Assembly: GCA_949286115.1 (NCBI GenBank)
Contig: CASEBK010000033.1
Coordinates: forward strand, 30,045-94,044
Direction of reading: 5' to 3'
DNA: 64,000 bases
From: an uncultured Veillonellaceae bacterium
GTDB taxonomy: Bacteria; Bacillota; Negativicutes; Veillonellales; Dialisteraceae
Each line of letters starts with the position of its first letter. Position 1 is the stretch's first letter. Of the stretch, positions 1-8,430 are shown in pieces. Under the pieces are notes generated by a model. That model did no database searches, was not told the origin of the DNA, and saw only the letters and a program-made list of their open reading frames with translations. The position numbers and the translations under genes were made by a program.

Positions 1-1
1 C

Positions 2-433
2 GCGCGATGGAGGGAGAAGGGCGAGACCATCGTCTTCACGAATGGCTGCTTCGACATCCTGCACCGCGGCCATGTGACCTATCTCCAGCAGGCGGCGGCA
101 CTGGGCGATCATCTGCTGGTGGGGCTCAACTCTGATGCGTCCGTGCGGCGGCTGAAAGGGCCGGAGCGCCCCATCAACGGGGAACGGGACAGGGCGTTTA
201 TGCTGGCAGCGCTCCGCTTCGTGGACGACGTGGTGCTCTTCGGGGAAGACACGCCGCGGGAGCTCCTGTCTCATATCCGGCCGGACATCCTCGTCAAAGG
301 CGGCGACTACCGCGCCGATGAAGTGGCGGGCCGGGAATATGCGGGGCGCGTGGAGATCCTGCCCTTCGTAGACGGCTACTCCACCACGAAGACCATCGAA
401 CGCATCCGGGACCATGGAGAGAAGGAAGAATGA
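2..433 (+). CDS. rfaE2: D-glycero-beta-D-manno-heptose 1-phosphate adenylyltransferase, 5'-truncated
   Basis: The reading frame is open from the first bases of the window, so the start lies upstream. The product opens with [17 protein letters not shown], the HxGH nucleotidyltransferase signature, followed by [23 protein letters not shown] and [11 protein letters not shown], which are hallmark blocks of the RfaE/HldE C-terminal domain. The enzyme transfers AMP from ATP to heptose 1-phosphate to make ADP-heptose for the LPS inner core (family knowledge). Its 3' end overlaps the next gene by an ATGA, so both are translationally coupled. Whether a kinase domain is fused upstream cannot be seen; the short lead-in and the Firmicute background suggest a separate adenylyltransferase. 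Confidence 0.93.
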   Translation, partial: ARWREKGETIVFTNGCFDILHRGHVTYLQQAAALGDHLLVGLNSDASVRRLKGPERPINGERDRAFMLAALRFVDDVVLFGEDTPRELLSHIRPDILVKGGDYRADEVAGREYAGRVEILPFVDGYSTTKTIERIRDHGEKEE

Positions 434-1515
434 AAGACGCACTCGATCTGAAGCAGAAGACCATCGTCATTTTCTACATGCTTTACTTCGGCGACATGGT
501 ATCCATCTCGCCGTTCCTCGAAGTGCTGCGCCGAGAAGCGGAAGGCTCGCGCATCGTGCTCGTCGCGGATGCGCGCTTCGTCGACGCGGTGCAGTACAAT
601 CCGAATATCGATGAGATCGTCCCCGTTGACCGCCGGCATTCAGGGCTCTGCGCGACCTGGCGCAAGGGAAAGGAACTGGGACGCCTGCATCCGGACATCC
701 TCTTCGTCCTCCACGGCACGTCCCGCACGTCTCTCATGGCGCTGGCGATGCGGCCCCGCTGCTGGACCGGCGAGGCGGGAACGCGGATCGACCATTTCTT
801 TATGGATCGGGAGCTTCTGGTGGAGCGCAAGGACTGCCACGCGGCAGAAAAGTACCTCCGCGTGCTGGAAGACGTAGGCGTCTCCGACACATCGCACAGC
901 GGTCTTCGCACCTATACCTCTCCTGCGTGGGAAGAGGCGGCAGCCCGCTTTTATGCCTCGCAGGGCATCCAGCGGGGCGACCGGCTCATCGGATTCTCCG
1001 TAGGGAGCTCGACGAAGGAGAAAAACTGGCCTGCGGAGCGCTACGGGAGAGTGGCGGATCATTTCGCGGCCAGGGGATGGCGGCCGGTCTTCTTCGGGGT
1101 GGAGAGCGAGAAGCCGCTCATCAAAGAGGCGCTGGCTCATATGAAAGAGAAAGACAGCGCAGTCATCGCGGCAGGCGCGCTCTCCATGGGCGAATTCATG
1201 GCGGCCGCATCGTGGTGCGCGGCGGGATTCACCAATGACAGCGGTCCCATGTACGTCTTCGACAGCCGCGGCGTGCCTACCATCGCGCTCTTTGGTCCGA
1301 GCAATGCCCGGCTCCATCATCCACTGGGGAAGCGGTCATGCGCGCTCTCATCGAGCGATCTTCCCATGGAGCAGGACCACGTGGCGCGCACCATTCGTGA
1401 CGGAAGCTATGTGCCCATCGAGACGATCCCAGTGGAAGAAGTCATCTGCGCTGGGGAATGGGCCCTCGGCCTTCGTGAGTCGGACCGGTATGGCCGTCAT
1501 TACTGCATTTTATGA
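430..1515 (+). CDS. Glycosyltransferase family 9 (heptosyltransferase-like)
   Basis: A 361-residue protein beginning [35 protein letters not shown]. The G-D-x-V-x-x-x-P-x-L block near residue 22 and the C-terminal [11 protein letters not shown]...[12 protein letters not shown] block near residues 268-294 are typical of GT9 heptosyltransferases, which add ADP-heptose to lipid A-core acceptors on the inner face of the cytoplasmic membrane. The start codon overlaps the stop of the preceding ADP-heptose gene (ATGA), which fits donor synthesis and transfer in one operon. A terminator-like hairpin follows. Which LPS linkage it makes (WaaC, WaaF or another type) cannot be decided from sequence alone. 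Confidence 0.85.
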   Translation: MKDALDLKQKTIVIFYMLYFGDMVSISPFLEVLRREAEGSRIVLVADARFVDAVQYNPNIDEIVPVDRRHSGLCATWRKGKELGRLHPDILFVLHGTSRTSLMALAMRPRCWTGEAGTRIDHFFMDRELLVERKDCHAAEKYLRVLEDVGVSDTSHSGLRTYTSPAWEEAAARFYASQGIQRGDRLIGFSVGSSTKEKNWPAERYGRVADHFAARGWRPVFFGVESEKPLIKEALAHMKEKDSAVIAAGALSMGEFMAAASWCAAGFTNDSGPMYVFDSRGVPTIALFGPSNARLHHPLGKRSCALSSSDLPMEQDHVARTIRDGSYVPIETIPVEEVICAGEWALGLRESDRYGRHYCIL

Positions 1516-1518
1516 TAA

Positions 1519-1564
1519 AAGGAATATCCTCTGTCTGCTGCTGCAGGCGGGGGATATTTCTTTT
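1519..1564 (+). terminator. Rho-independent terminator after the GT9 gene
   Basis: The arms AATATCC (1523-1529) and GGATATT (1552-1558) enclose a CTGCTGCTGCAG-rich loop and are followed by TTCTTTT. It lies directly behind the GT9 stop codon and closes the LPS transcription unit. Confidence 0.65.
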
Positions 1565-1602
1565 ATGAGATAGGCGCGCAGTAATGTAATTAATAAAAAG
1601 GA

Positions 1603-1631
1603 TTGTATTTATAATGGAAAACATTTATAAT
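1603..1631 (+). promoter_or_regulatory. Sigma-70-type promoter for the padR gene
   Basis: TTGTAT (1603-1608), a 17-bp spacer, then TATAAT (1626-1631). A second TATAAT sits at 1610-1615, so the decamer ATTTATAATG occurs twice in direct orientation. The duplicated AT-rich motif over the promoter could also be an autoregulatory PadR site; that part is inference. Confidence 0.7.
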
Positions 1632-1683
1632 GAAATTAATTGAAATCATCGGGCGAGTCTGTCGGTGAGGGGAGGAGGACGCA

Positions 1684-2094
1684 ATGGAAGAAGCAGTGAA
1701 AACGGCCGTGCCGGAATATAAAGAAGAGATCGATGAGCTGGCGCGCCGCCGTCAGTGGAAGCGCCTCCTCACGGCGACGTTTGTGCTGGATATCCTCACG
1801 CAGGAGAGCAACTACGGCAACCGCATCGAGCGGGAGATCTACGAGCGCACGAACAATGTGTACCGGCCGAATCCGAACGAGCTGTACCCGGTGCTCCGCT
1901 ACATGGAGAGCAAGCACTTCGTAGAGAGCCGGTGGGATTCGCCGGACAAGCGGAGCAAGCGCATCTACAGCATCACAGACAAGGGCCGCGCCGCCGTGCC
2001 GTACATGAAGGAGCAGGTGCTGGACTGGCTGGTGACGCTCCGCGCTTTCATCAGTACCATCCAGGAACAGTTCGGCGAACCGGATGAAGAGTGA
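1684..2094 (+). CDS. PadR-family transcriptional regulator
   Basis: A 136-residue protein with a PadR winged helix: LLTATFVLDILTQESNYGNRIEREI (helix region, about residues 28-52), NPNELYPVLRYMESKHFVESRW (recognition helix, about 62-83) and the wing SKRIYSITDKGRAAV. The C-terminal helix should form the dimer interface. PadR proteins usually repress an adjacent transporter or stress gene and respond to small hydrophobic ligands. The gene starts at ATG 1684 behind GAGGGGAGGAGG. It is followed by its own terminator and then by an EamA-family permease, which is a natural candidate target, although the terminator means the two are not obviously co-transcribed. Confidence 0.9.
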   Translation: MEEAVKTAVPEYKEEIDELARRRQWKRLLTATFVLDILTQESNYGNRIEREIYERTNNVYRPNPNELYPVLRYMESKHFVESRWDSPDKRSKRIYSITDKGRAAVPYMKEQVLDWLVTLRAFISTIQEQFGEPDEE

Positions 2095-2101
2095 CGATGA
2101 G

Positions 2102-2126
2102 CCGCAGACAGAGATGTCTGCGGTTT
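2102..2126 (+). terminator. Terminator after padR
   Basis: CCGCAGACA, a four-base loop GAGA, TGTCTGCGG, then TTTTT. The perfect 9-bp stem and T run lie 8 bp past the padR stop. This hairpin falls inside an upward extension of the next open frame, which argues that the next gene starts later, at 2253. Confidence 0.93.
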
Positions 2127-2252
2127 TTGCGTGCTCTTTTTCTCCGGCGGCGGGATGCGGGCGCGCGGCTTTTTTTAGAGGCAGCGGGCGCTGCGTTTTT
2201 CTTTTTCATCGGCGGATATGATACAATGCAGGCATGCAAGGAGGGAAGGCGC

Positions 2253-3155
2253 GTGGAAAAATTGGCTTTATTTTTCTGTATGACTGCCGGCGTGATGTGG
2301 GCGGGCAGCGGCGTGGCGGCGCAGCATTTCTTTGCGCACAGCGAGCTTGACGCGATGGATCTCACCGCGTTCCGCATGTTCTGCACGAGCTTTATCATGG
2401 CGGCAGTGACGCTCTCCCGCGGGCACTGGGCGCGGAACTGGGCCGTGATGAAGCGGGAACCGCGGCTCTGGGGGCAGATCGTCTTCTATGGACTCGTGGG
2501 GCTCATGGCGATGCACTTCGCCTACTTTGAAGCGATCGACCTGGGGAACGCCGCGGTGGTGACGGTCCTGCAGTATACCTGTCCCGCCATGGTCATCTGC
2601 TGGCTGGCGTTCCGGCAGCGGGCATGGCCGGAGCCGGGCTCGGCGCTCGCGGTGGTCATGGCCATCCTGGGAACGTTTTTCCTCGTCACTGGCGGACGGT
2701 TGGACGCGCTCTCCGTGTCGCAGGACTGTCTTTTCTGGGCGATGGCGTCGGCGGTCTTTTACGCCGTGGCGGCGGTCTTTCCCAAGCACCTCACCGGGCG
2801 GCTGGATAATTCGTTCCTGCTCACGTGGGGCATGCTCTTCGGCGCGGTCGCTTCGTGGCTCATGACGGACCATCTGAATTTTCTTGACTTCTTCCATGCG
2901 GAGCTTCTGCCCGACCTCTTCGTCATCGTCGTATGCGGCACGGCGGTGGCGTTCATCTGCTACAATGCAGGGCTGGCCTATCTCTCAGCGGATCAGGCGA
3001 GCCTTACCACGACGGTGGAGCCAGTGGCGTCGGTCCTTCTGTCGTATGTGCTCTTTCACACCACGTTCGGTCCCGTCCAGGCGGGAGGCATCCTACTCAT
3101 CGTGGCGGCCATCGCTATGCCTACGCTGTGGCGGCGGCATGTGCGGAGTGCCTGA
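2253..3155 (+). CDS. EamA/DMT-superfamily permease
   Basis: A 300-residue membrane protein beginning at GTG (translated MEKLALFFCMTAGVMWAGSG), chosen because AAGGAGGG lies 9 bp upstream; the open frame continues further upstream but runs through the padR terminator. About ten hydrophobic segments are visible, arranged as two EamA repeats, with the family-typical tail ASLTTTVEPVASVLLSYVLF. Family members export amino acids, metabolites or drugs; the substrate is not predictable here. TATGATACAAT at 2217-2227 could supply a -10 element, but no good -35 is seen. Proximity to the divergently unrelated PadR gene suggests possible control by it (inference). Confidence 0.85.
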   Translation: MEKLALFFCMTAGVMWAGSGVAAQHFFAHSELDAMDLTAFRMFCTSFIMAAVTLSRGHWARNWAVMKREPRLWGQIVFYGLVGLMAMHFAYFEAIDLGNAAVVTVLQYTCPAMVICWLAFRQRAWPEPGSALAVVMAILGTFFLVTGGRLDALSVSQDCLFWAMASAVFYAVAAVFPKHLTGRLDNSFLLTWGMLFGAVASWLMTDHLNFLDFFHAELLPDLFVIVVCGTAVAFICYNAGLAYLSADQASLTTTVEPVASVLLSYVLFHTTFGPVQAGGILLIVAAIAMPTLWRRHVRSA

Positions 3156-3157
3156 GG

Positions 3158-3186
3158 TTGATTATTTCTATTTCTTATGGTATGAT
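3158..3186 (+). promoter_or_regulatory. Strong sigma-70-type promoter in the eamA-ABC intergenic region
   Basis: TTGATT (3158-3163), a 17-bp spacer, TATGAT (3181-3186). It begins two bases after the eamA stop and points into a stretch without a credible gene that ends in a terminator at 3345-3376. The -10 region sits between the arms of a 12-bp perfect inverted repeat (3169-3180 and 3217-3228). Confidence 0.7.
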
Positions 3187-3192
3187 AAGCGT

Positions 3193-3378
3193 AAAGGATA
3201 ACAGGTTCTTATCCATCCATAAGAAATATGAAGCATGCGGGATTTCTCATGGACGGATGAGACGGTATCCCGGATCCGTTTCAGGAGCAAGTTTTGGATT
3301 GATCCATGAACCCCCTCATTTTCTTTCTCCTGTATTTCCGTAAGCAAAAAGGCCCTTTTCAGGTAGGGCTTTTTTGTT
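3193..3378 (+). ncRNA. Candidate small RNA or leader transcript
   Basis: The interval between the promoter at 3158-3186 and the terminator at 3345-3376 would give a transcript of about 185 nt. No convincing open frame with a ribosome binding site is present; the only short frame (ATG 3228) has 10 codons. Near its 5' end, GGATAA (3196-3201) pairs with TTATCC (3209-3214). The next gene has its own consensus promoter at 3531, so this transcript would be separate from it. I do not recognise an RNA family. Confidence 0.4.
3345..3376 (+). terminator. Terminator of the candidate small transcript
   Basis: CAAAAAGGCCC, loop TTTTCAGGTA, then GGGCTTTTTTG: a GC-short stem extended by A/T pairs with a run of six T. 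It could also act in the reverse direction because of the upstream A run. Confidence 0.75.
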
Positions 3379-3530
3379 TGTCTTTTTTGGGACTTTGATC
3401 ATGACAGGATGCATAAAATTTCACCGTGAAGAGAAGAGGCCGCAGCAGCGGAAGACGGGAGATGCCGCGGCACGCGCCTTTTCTGTGCCGAGAAACTGAG
3501 AGGCTTCCTGCGCGCGGGACGTTTAGTAGA

Positions 3531-3559
3531 TTGACAGATATGAATAAATATGCTAATAT
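3531..3559 (+). promoter_or_regulatory. Consensus sigma-70 promoter of the amino-acid ABC operon
   Basis: TTGACA (3531-3536), a spacer of exactly 17 bp, TAATAT (3554-3559). The predicted start leaves a leader of about 25 nt before the ATPase gene. No operator is obvious. Confidence 0.88.
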
Positions 3560-3589
3560 GCGGTATACGTTTATGAGGAGAGGGCAAAT

Positions 3590-4342
3590 ATGAGCGAGAA
3601 AGATACGATCATCTATGATATCCGGCATATCAAAAAGAATTTCGGCAAGCTCGAAGTGCTGAAAGATATCAGCATGCAGATCAAAAATGGCGAAGTGGTG
3701 ACGATCATCGGACCATCCGGCTCCGGGAAGAGCACGTTCCTTCGCTGTCTGAATCTGCTCGAGACGCCCACCGCCGGGGAATTGTGGTTCGAAGGAAAGA
3801 AGATCGACGCTTCGACAGACGTGAAGATGCTCCGCCGCGACGTGGGCATGGTGTTCCAGCAGTTCAATCTGTTCCCTATGTTCACGGTGCTGAAAAATGT
3901 GATGTACGCGCCGATGCATATTCGGAAGACGCCTGAAGCGGAAGCGCGGGATCAGGCGATGGAGCTCCTGTCGCAGGTCGGCATGGAGGACCACGCCGAT
4001 TTCTATCCAGAGCAGCTCTCCGGCGGGCAGCAGCAGCGCGTGGCCATCGCACGGGCGCTGGCGATGAAGCCGAAGATGCTTCTCTTCGATGAACCGACGT
4101 CGGCACTCGATCCGGAGCTCGTCGGCGACGTGCTGGAAGTCATGAAGGAAGTGGCGCAGCGCGGCATGACCATGGCGGTGGTGACGCACGAGATGCAGTT
4201 CGCCCGGTCGGTGGCGGACCGCGTGGTCTTCATGGATAAGGGCTACATCGTTGAAGAAGGCGACCCGAAGGATATTTTCACCCATCCGAGGGAAGAACGG
4301 ACGCAGACGTTCCTGAAGCGCCTGCTGCATGCGGATATTTAA
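3590..4342 (+). CDS. Polar amino-acid ABC transporter ATP-binding protein
   Basis: A 250-residue ABC ATPase of the GlnQ/HisP type. Walker [10 protein letters not shown] is at about residues 41-49, the Q loop at VFQQFNLFP (88-96), the signature LSGGQQQR at 143-150, Walker B MLLFDEP at 163-169 followed by TSALDPE, and the switch histidine in VVTHEM. It powers uptake of a polar amino acid with the permease and lipoproteins that follow. It starts at ATG 3590 behind GAGGAGAGG. The permease starts 17 bp downstream, so the genes form one operon. GlnQ-type fits best, but glutamine specificity is not shown. Confidence 0.95.
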   Translation: MSEKDTIIYDIRHIKKNFGKLEVLKDISMQIKNGEVVTIIGPSGSGKSTFLRCLNLLETPTAGELWFEGKKIDASTDVKMLRRDVGMVFQQFNLFPMFTVLKNVMYAPMHIRKTPEAEARDQAMELLSQVGMEDHADFYPEQLSGGQQQRVAIARALAMKPKMLLFDEPTSALDPELVGDVLEVMKEVAQRGMTMAVVTHEMQFARSVADRVVFMDKGYIVEEGDPKDIFTHPREERTQTFLKRLLHADI

Positions 4343-4359
4343 GGAGGTCCGGCGCTATT

Positions 4360-5052
4360 ATGGATATGGTCATTGACACTGCGGTCAAATACAACGATAT
4401 ATTTATGTCCGGCATCAAGGTGACGATCGTCATCTCTATCATGTCGTGCTTTTTCGGCCTGCTCCTGGGCATCATCCTGGCGTTCATGAAGATCTCCGGG
4501 ATCAAGGTGCTTCAGGCCATTGCTACAGCTTACGTGGAGATCATCCGCGGCACGCCGATCCTGGTGCAGATCTCGCTGGTGTTCTTCGGTCTACCGTTTC
4601 TGGGCATTCATTTCCCGAGCTTCCAGATCATGGGGGTCGACTTTGAACGTCTCTCCGCTGGTATCCTGGCGCTCATCATCAATTCCGGCGCGTATGAATG
4701 CGAGATCGTTCGCTCGGGCATCCAGTCTATCGGCAAGGGACAGCTCGAAGGGGCGATGTCTTTGGGCTTCTCGAAATGGGAGTCCATGGTGCGCATCATC
4801 ATCCCACAGGCGATCAAAAACATCCTGCCCGTCATTGGCAATGAGTTCGTCACGCTGATCAAAGAGTCCTCGCAGGTCTCTGTCATCGGTATGGCTGACC
4901 TGATGTATACGGCGACCACCATTCAGGGGATCAGCTTCCAGCCGTTCCCGCCGCTGGTCATCGTCGCGGTGTATTATTTCATCCTTACCTTCGCCGTATC
5001 CAATGTGCTGCGCGCGCTGGAGTGGAAATTCAAGATCAAAGCTGTGCGGTAA
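4360..5052 (+). CDS. Polar amino-acid ABC transporter permease (HisM/GlnP family)
   Basis: A 230-residue inner-membrane permease with about five membrane segments. The EAA coupling loop is visible as EGAMSLGFSKWESMVRIIIPQAIKNILPVIGNEFV (about residues 129-163), and AYVEIIRGTPILVQISLVFFGLPF is the family's conserved N-terminal stretch. A single permease gene implies a homodimer, as is common for three-gene amino-acid importers. AAGGAGGTCC precedes the start. It sits between the ATPase and the first of two binding-protein genes. Confidence 0.94.
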   Translation: MDMVIDTAVKYNDIFMSGIKVTIVISIMSCFFGLLLGIILAFMKISGIKVLQAIATAYVEIIRGTPILVQISLVFFGLPFLGIHFPSFQIMGVDFERLSAGILALIINSGAYECEIVRSGIQSIGKGQLEGAMSLGFSKWESMVRIIIPQAIKNILPVIGNEFVTLIKESSQVSVIGMADLMYTATTIQGISFQPFPPLVIVAVYYFILTFAVSNVLRALEWKFKIKAVR

Positions 5053-5079
5053 ATCGTGTATAAGAAAAGAGTGGTAACT

Positions 5080-5922
5080 ATGAATCGCATGATGAAAGCG
5101 GCGCTCCTCGGCCTTCTGGCAGCGGGCGTTCTGGGGCTGGCCGGATGCGGCGGAGACAAAGCGGAAGAGAAAGCGGCGCCTCAGACGGCGCAGCAGGGAG
5201 ACCTCATGAAACGGGTGAAGGAGCGGGGGACGCTCATCGTAGGGACATCGTCCGGGTTCCCTCCGTATGAGTTCCTTGATACGTCCAAACCGGACAAACC
5301 GGTAGTCGGTCTTGACATAGAGCTGGGGCAGAAGATCGCCGACAAGCTGGGCGTGAAGCTCGTCGTACAGGACATGAGTTTCTCGGCCTTGCTCTCCTCT
5401 ATCGCAGCCAACAAGATCGACATCGCCATCGCGTCAATCAACGCGAGCGACGAGCGGCGGAAAGCGGTAGATTTCTCGGAATCCTATCTGCACAGCCCGC
5501 ACATTTTGCTGGTCCGCAAAGAAGACGCTGGCAAGTACAAATCACTGGAAGATTTCCGAGGCAAGACCATCGGCGCGCAGAAGACGACCCTGCAGGAAGA
5601 GCTGGCGCGCACCCAGATCCCCGAAGCGAAAGTGGTGGCTCTGGAGCGACTGCCGGATACGCTGATCGAACTGGATCAGGGGAAGCTGGACGCCGTGGCC
5701 TGCGAGGGAGTCGTGGCACAGCAGTACCTCATCATGGATCCGGAGCTGGCTGATTCGGGCGTACAGTTCAAAAAAGTGAAGAGCTCTACCAATATAGCCA
5801 TTCCGAAAGGGAATGAAGATTTCGTGAAGCTCGCCAACGAAGTGATCGAGGAAAATCAGGAAAATATCCAGAACTGGGTCCAGGAATACAGCAAGCTTGC
5901 CGTAGAGAATGCAAAGAAATAA
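5080..5922 (+). CDS. Amino-acid ABC transporter substrate-binding lipoprotein, copy 1
   Basis: A family-3 solute-binding protein of 280 residues. The start is taken at ATG 5080, which gives a clean lipoprotein signal MNRMMKAALLGLLAAGVLGLAGC with the lipid-modified cysteine at residue 23; an in-frame GTG at 5056 would only add a charged extension. The mature part has GTLIVGTSSGFPPYEF, VVGLDIELGQKIADKLGVKL and the RKAVDFSESY block typical of the family. It should be anchored to a membrane and hand a polar amino acid to the permease encoded just upstream. The next gene is a close paralogue, so the importer appears to have two alternative receptors. Confidence 0.93.
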   Translation: MNRMMKAALLGLLAAGVLGLAGCGGDKAEEKAAPQTAQQGDLMKRVKERGTLIVGTSSGFPPYEFLDTSKPDKPVVGLDIELGQKIADKLGVKLVVQDMSFSALLSSIAANKIDIAIASINASDERRKAVDFSESYLHSPHILLVRKEDAGKYKSLEDFRGKTIGAQKTTLQEELARTQIPEAKVVALERLPDTLIELDQGKLDAVACEGVVAQQYLIMDPELADSGVQFKKVKSSTNIAIPKGNEDFVKLANEVIEENQENIQNWVQEYSKLAVENAKK

Positions 5923-6009
5923 TAGACTGCTTGCGCTCATGCGGCAGTGCTGTGAATGAAAGTGTGCGGTCAGAGCCATGCGTTGACGGCACAGAAAGGA
6001 AGTATGACT

Positions 6010-6852
6010 ATGAAGCGTGCAGTACAGGCGGCGCTCCTTGGACTTCTGGCAGCAGGGGCACTGGGCCTTGCGGGGTGCGGCGGCGACAAGCCGGCTGACA
6101 GTGCGAAGCAGCCTTCTTCTCAGCAGGGCGACCTGATGAAGAAGATCAAAGAGAAGGGGACACTCGTCATGGGGACGTCCTCCGGATTCCCGCCTTATGA
6201 ATTTATCGACACGTCCAGAAGCGATAAAACGGTGGTGGGCATCGATGTGGCTCTGGGTCAGAAGATCGCCGAGAAGCTTGGCGTGAAGCTCGTCGTGCAG
6301 GATATGAGCTTCTCTGCGCTGCTCTCGTCTATCGCGGCCGACAAGATCGATATCGCCATCTCCGCGATCAACGCGACGGACGAGCGGCGGAAAGCCGTCG
6401 ATTTTTCTGAATCCTATATGCACAGTCCGCATATCCTCCTGATCCGCAAGGAAGATGCAGGCAAGTACAAGACGCTGGAAGATTTCCGCGGCAAGACCAT
6501 CGGCGCACAGAAGTCGACGCTCCAGGAAGATCTTGCCCGTACGCAGATCCCGGAATCCAAAGTGGTCGCGCTTGACCGTATTCCCGATACGCTCATCGAG
6601 CTGGATCACGGTAAGCTTGATGCCGTGGCATCTCAGGGAGTCGTGGCACAGCAGTACCTCATCATGAATCCGGAGCTGGCCGATTCGGGCGTAAAATTTG
6701 AAAACGTCAAGAGCTCCTCCTGCGTCGCTATTCCGAAAGGGAATGAAGATATGGTGAAGCTCGTGAACGAGGTCATCGAAGAGAACAAAGACCAGATCCC
6801 GAACTGGATCCAGGAATACAGCGCGCTTGCTGTGGAAAATGCGAAGAAATAA
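6010..6852 (+). CDS. Amino-acid ABC transporter substrate-binding lipoprotein, copy 2
   Basis: A 280-residue paralogue of the preceding gene, nearly colinear over its whole length (shared GTSSGFPPYEF, QDMSFSALLSSIAA, RRKAVDFSESYMHSPHIL and ARTQIPE blocks). The signal peptide MKRAVQAALLGLLAAGALGLAGC ends in a lipobox with the cysteine at residue 23. ATG 6010 is preferred because AGGAAG lies 7 bp upstream; ATG 6004 would be too close to it. The tandem arrangement points to a local duplication. The differences are concentrated in the linker after the lipobox and around residues 236-245, which may tune ligand range (inference). Confidence 0.93.
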   Translation: MKRAVQAALLGLLAAGALGLAGCGGDKPADSAKQPSSQQGDLMKKIKEKGTLVMGTSSGFPPYEFIDTSRSDKTVVGIDVALGQKIAEKLGVKLVVQDMSFSALLSSIAADKIDIAISAINATDERRKAVDFSESYMHSPHILLIRKEDAGKYKTLEDFRGKTIGAQKSTLQEDLARTQIPESKVVALDRIPDTLIELDHGKLDAVASQGVVAQQYLIMNPELADSGVKFENVKSSSCVAIPKGNEDMVKLVNEVIEENKDQIPNWIQEYSALAVENAKK

Positions 6853-6865
6853 GTTCATATGAGCC

Positions 6866-6905
6866 AAAGAAGGACCGCCTCCCCCATGGGGAATGGCGGC
6901 TCTTT
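6866..6905 (+). terminator. Terminator after the ABC importer operon
   Basis: AAAGA and ACCGCC pair with GGCGG and TCTTT, with an additional CCCCCATGGGG hairpin at the tip. The T run is short, so strength is uncertain, but it lies just after the last gene and before a new promoter. Confidence 0.6.
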
Positions 6906-6910
6906 GCACA

Positions 6911-6939
6911 TTTACTTTGAAAAAAATCAATGTTATACT
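6911..6939 (+). promoter_or_regulatory. Promoter of the diaminopimelate decarboxylase gene
   Basis: TTTACT (6911-6916), a 17-bp spacer, TATACT (6934-6939). It lies 34 bp upstream of the chosen start codon. Confidence 0.65.
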
Positions 6940-6972
6940 ACATCCACTAAGTCACATCGGAGGGGGAAAACT

Positions 6973-8250
6973 ATGTCTGTCAAAACTTTGCCTTGCAGCG
7001 ACGAAAAGATCCGGGAGCTGGCCGCCGAATACGGCACGCCTTTTCATCTGTATGACGAAAAGGGAATCGTCGGCTGTGTCCGCTCGCTTCAGCAGGCGTT
7101 CGCGTGGCATCCTGATTTTCATGAATATTTCGCGGTGAAGGCGACGCCGAATCCGTGGCTGATGAAGCTTCTTAAAGAAGAAAACGTGGGCGCGGACTGC
7201 AGCTCCATGGCGGAGCTCGTGCTCTCGGAGACGGTGGGCCTTTCCGGCGACGACATCGTCTTTTCTTCCAACGACACGCCGGACAGCGAATTTCTGAAAG
7301 CGGCGGAACTGGGAGCCATCATCAATCTGGATGACATCTCCAATCTGGACGATTTGGAGCGGCTCGGCATCGTGCCGGAAAAGATCTGCTTCCGCTATAA
7401 TCCGGGACCGGAGCTCGCCCGGGGCAACGCCATCATCGGCAAGCCTGAAGAAGCGAAGTACGGCATGACTCGGGAGCAGCTCATGCAGTGTGTGGCCTGG
7501 GCAAAAGAAAAGGGCATCACCTACATCGGCATCCATACCATGGTCATCTCCTGCGAGCTCGCGCTCGACGGGCTCCTCGGCACTATCCGCATGATGTTCG
7601 ATCTGGCCAATGAGATCCGCGATACGCTCGGCGTGACGGTGAGCTTCATCGACTTCGGCGGCGGCATCGGCATTCCCTACCGGCCGGAAGAGGAACCGGT
7701 GGACATCGCAGCTCTCGGCGCAGGGGCGAAGAAACTCTATGAAGAAATGATGCAGGGCTTCGACCACACCCGCATCTCCTTCGAATGCGGCCGCGCCATC
7801 ACCGGCCCCTATGGCTACCTTGTGGCAAAGGCGATTCATTACAAGCATATCTACCGCAACTACATCGGCCTCGACGCCTGCATGGCCGACCTGATGCGTC
7901 CGGCGATCTACGGCTCCTATCATCACATCACCGTGGTGGGCAAGGAGAAGGAACCGGCCACGGAGGTGTACGACGTGACAGGCTCTCTCTGTGAAAACAA
8001 CGACAAATTTGCCATCCAGAGAAAGCTCCCGAAGATCGAGACAGGCGATCTCCTCGTGCTCCACGATGCAGGTGCGCACGGGCACAGCATGGGATTCAAT
8101 TACAACGGTAAGCTCCGCCATCAGGAGCTCCTGCTCCATGCAGACGGCACGGTGACGCGCATCCGCCGGAACGAGACGCTGTGCGATCTCTTCGCGACGC
8201 TCGACTTCCCGGGCCTTGCGGAAAACGCGAAAAAGGCAGACGAAAAATAA
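6973..8250 (+). CDS. lysA: Diaminopimelate decarboxylase (fold III PLP enzyme)
   Basis: A 425-residue alanine-racemase-fold decarboxylase. FAVKATPNP holds the PLP lysine (about residue 56), FIDFGGGIGIPY the phosphate-binding glycine loop, FECGRAITGPYG the conserved ECGR block, DACMADLMRPAIYGSYHHI the substrate region and CENNDKFAIQRKLP the dimer-contact cysteine block. These match LysA, which converts meso-diaminopimelate to lysine in the cytoplasm. The start is ATG 6973 behind GGAGGGGG. One oddity is the HTMVIS stretch where many LysA proteins read HIGSQ, so a related decarboxylase activity is possible. It is a single-gene unit with its own promoter and terminator. Confidence 0.85.
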   Translation: MSVKTLPCSDEKIRELAAEYGTPFHLYDEKGIVGCVRSLQQAFAWHPDFHEYFAVKATPNPWLMKLLKEENVGADCSSMAELVLSETVGLSGDDIVFSSNDTPDSEFLKAAELGAIINLDDISNLDDLERLGIVPEKICFRYNPGPELARGNAIIGKPEEAKYGMTREQLMQCVAWAKEKGITYIGIHTMVISCELALDGLLGTIRMMFDLANEIRDTLGVTVSFIDFGGGIGIPYRPEEEPVDIAALGAGAKKLYEEMMQGFDHTRISFECGRAITGPYGYLVAKAIHYKHIYRNYIGLDACMADLMRPAIYGSYHHITVVGKEKEPATEVYDVTGSLCENNDKFAIQRKLPKIETGDLLVLHDAGAHGHSMGFNYNGKLRHQELLLHADGTVTRIRRNETLCDLFATLDFPGLAENAKKADEK

Positions 8251-8258
8251 TACACATG

Positions 8259-8295
8259 CAAAAAGCTGAAGGCATACATGTCTTCGGCTTTTTTT
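8259..8295 (+). terminator. Terminator after lysA
   Basis: AAAAAGCTGAAG and CTTCGGCTTTTTTT form a stem of about 11 bp around the loop GCATACATGT, with a long T run. Confidence 0.92.
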
Positions 8296-8430
8296 ATCGG
8301 CTGTTCTCTGATCAGAGAAGTCGTTTCACTGATGGCGATACGGATACAATCCTCACTGTGTTGTGCGGACCGTGGCATTCATGATCATCTTGCAGGGGCT
8401 CAGCGAAAGAGATACCGCTTAAAAGGATTT

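Noticed and set aside
3359..4330. Long open frame antisense to the ABC ATPase gene
   Set aside because: It mirrors the codon pattern of the intact GlnQ-like gene on the other strand, is rich in His and Arg, and has no family motif.
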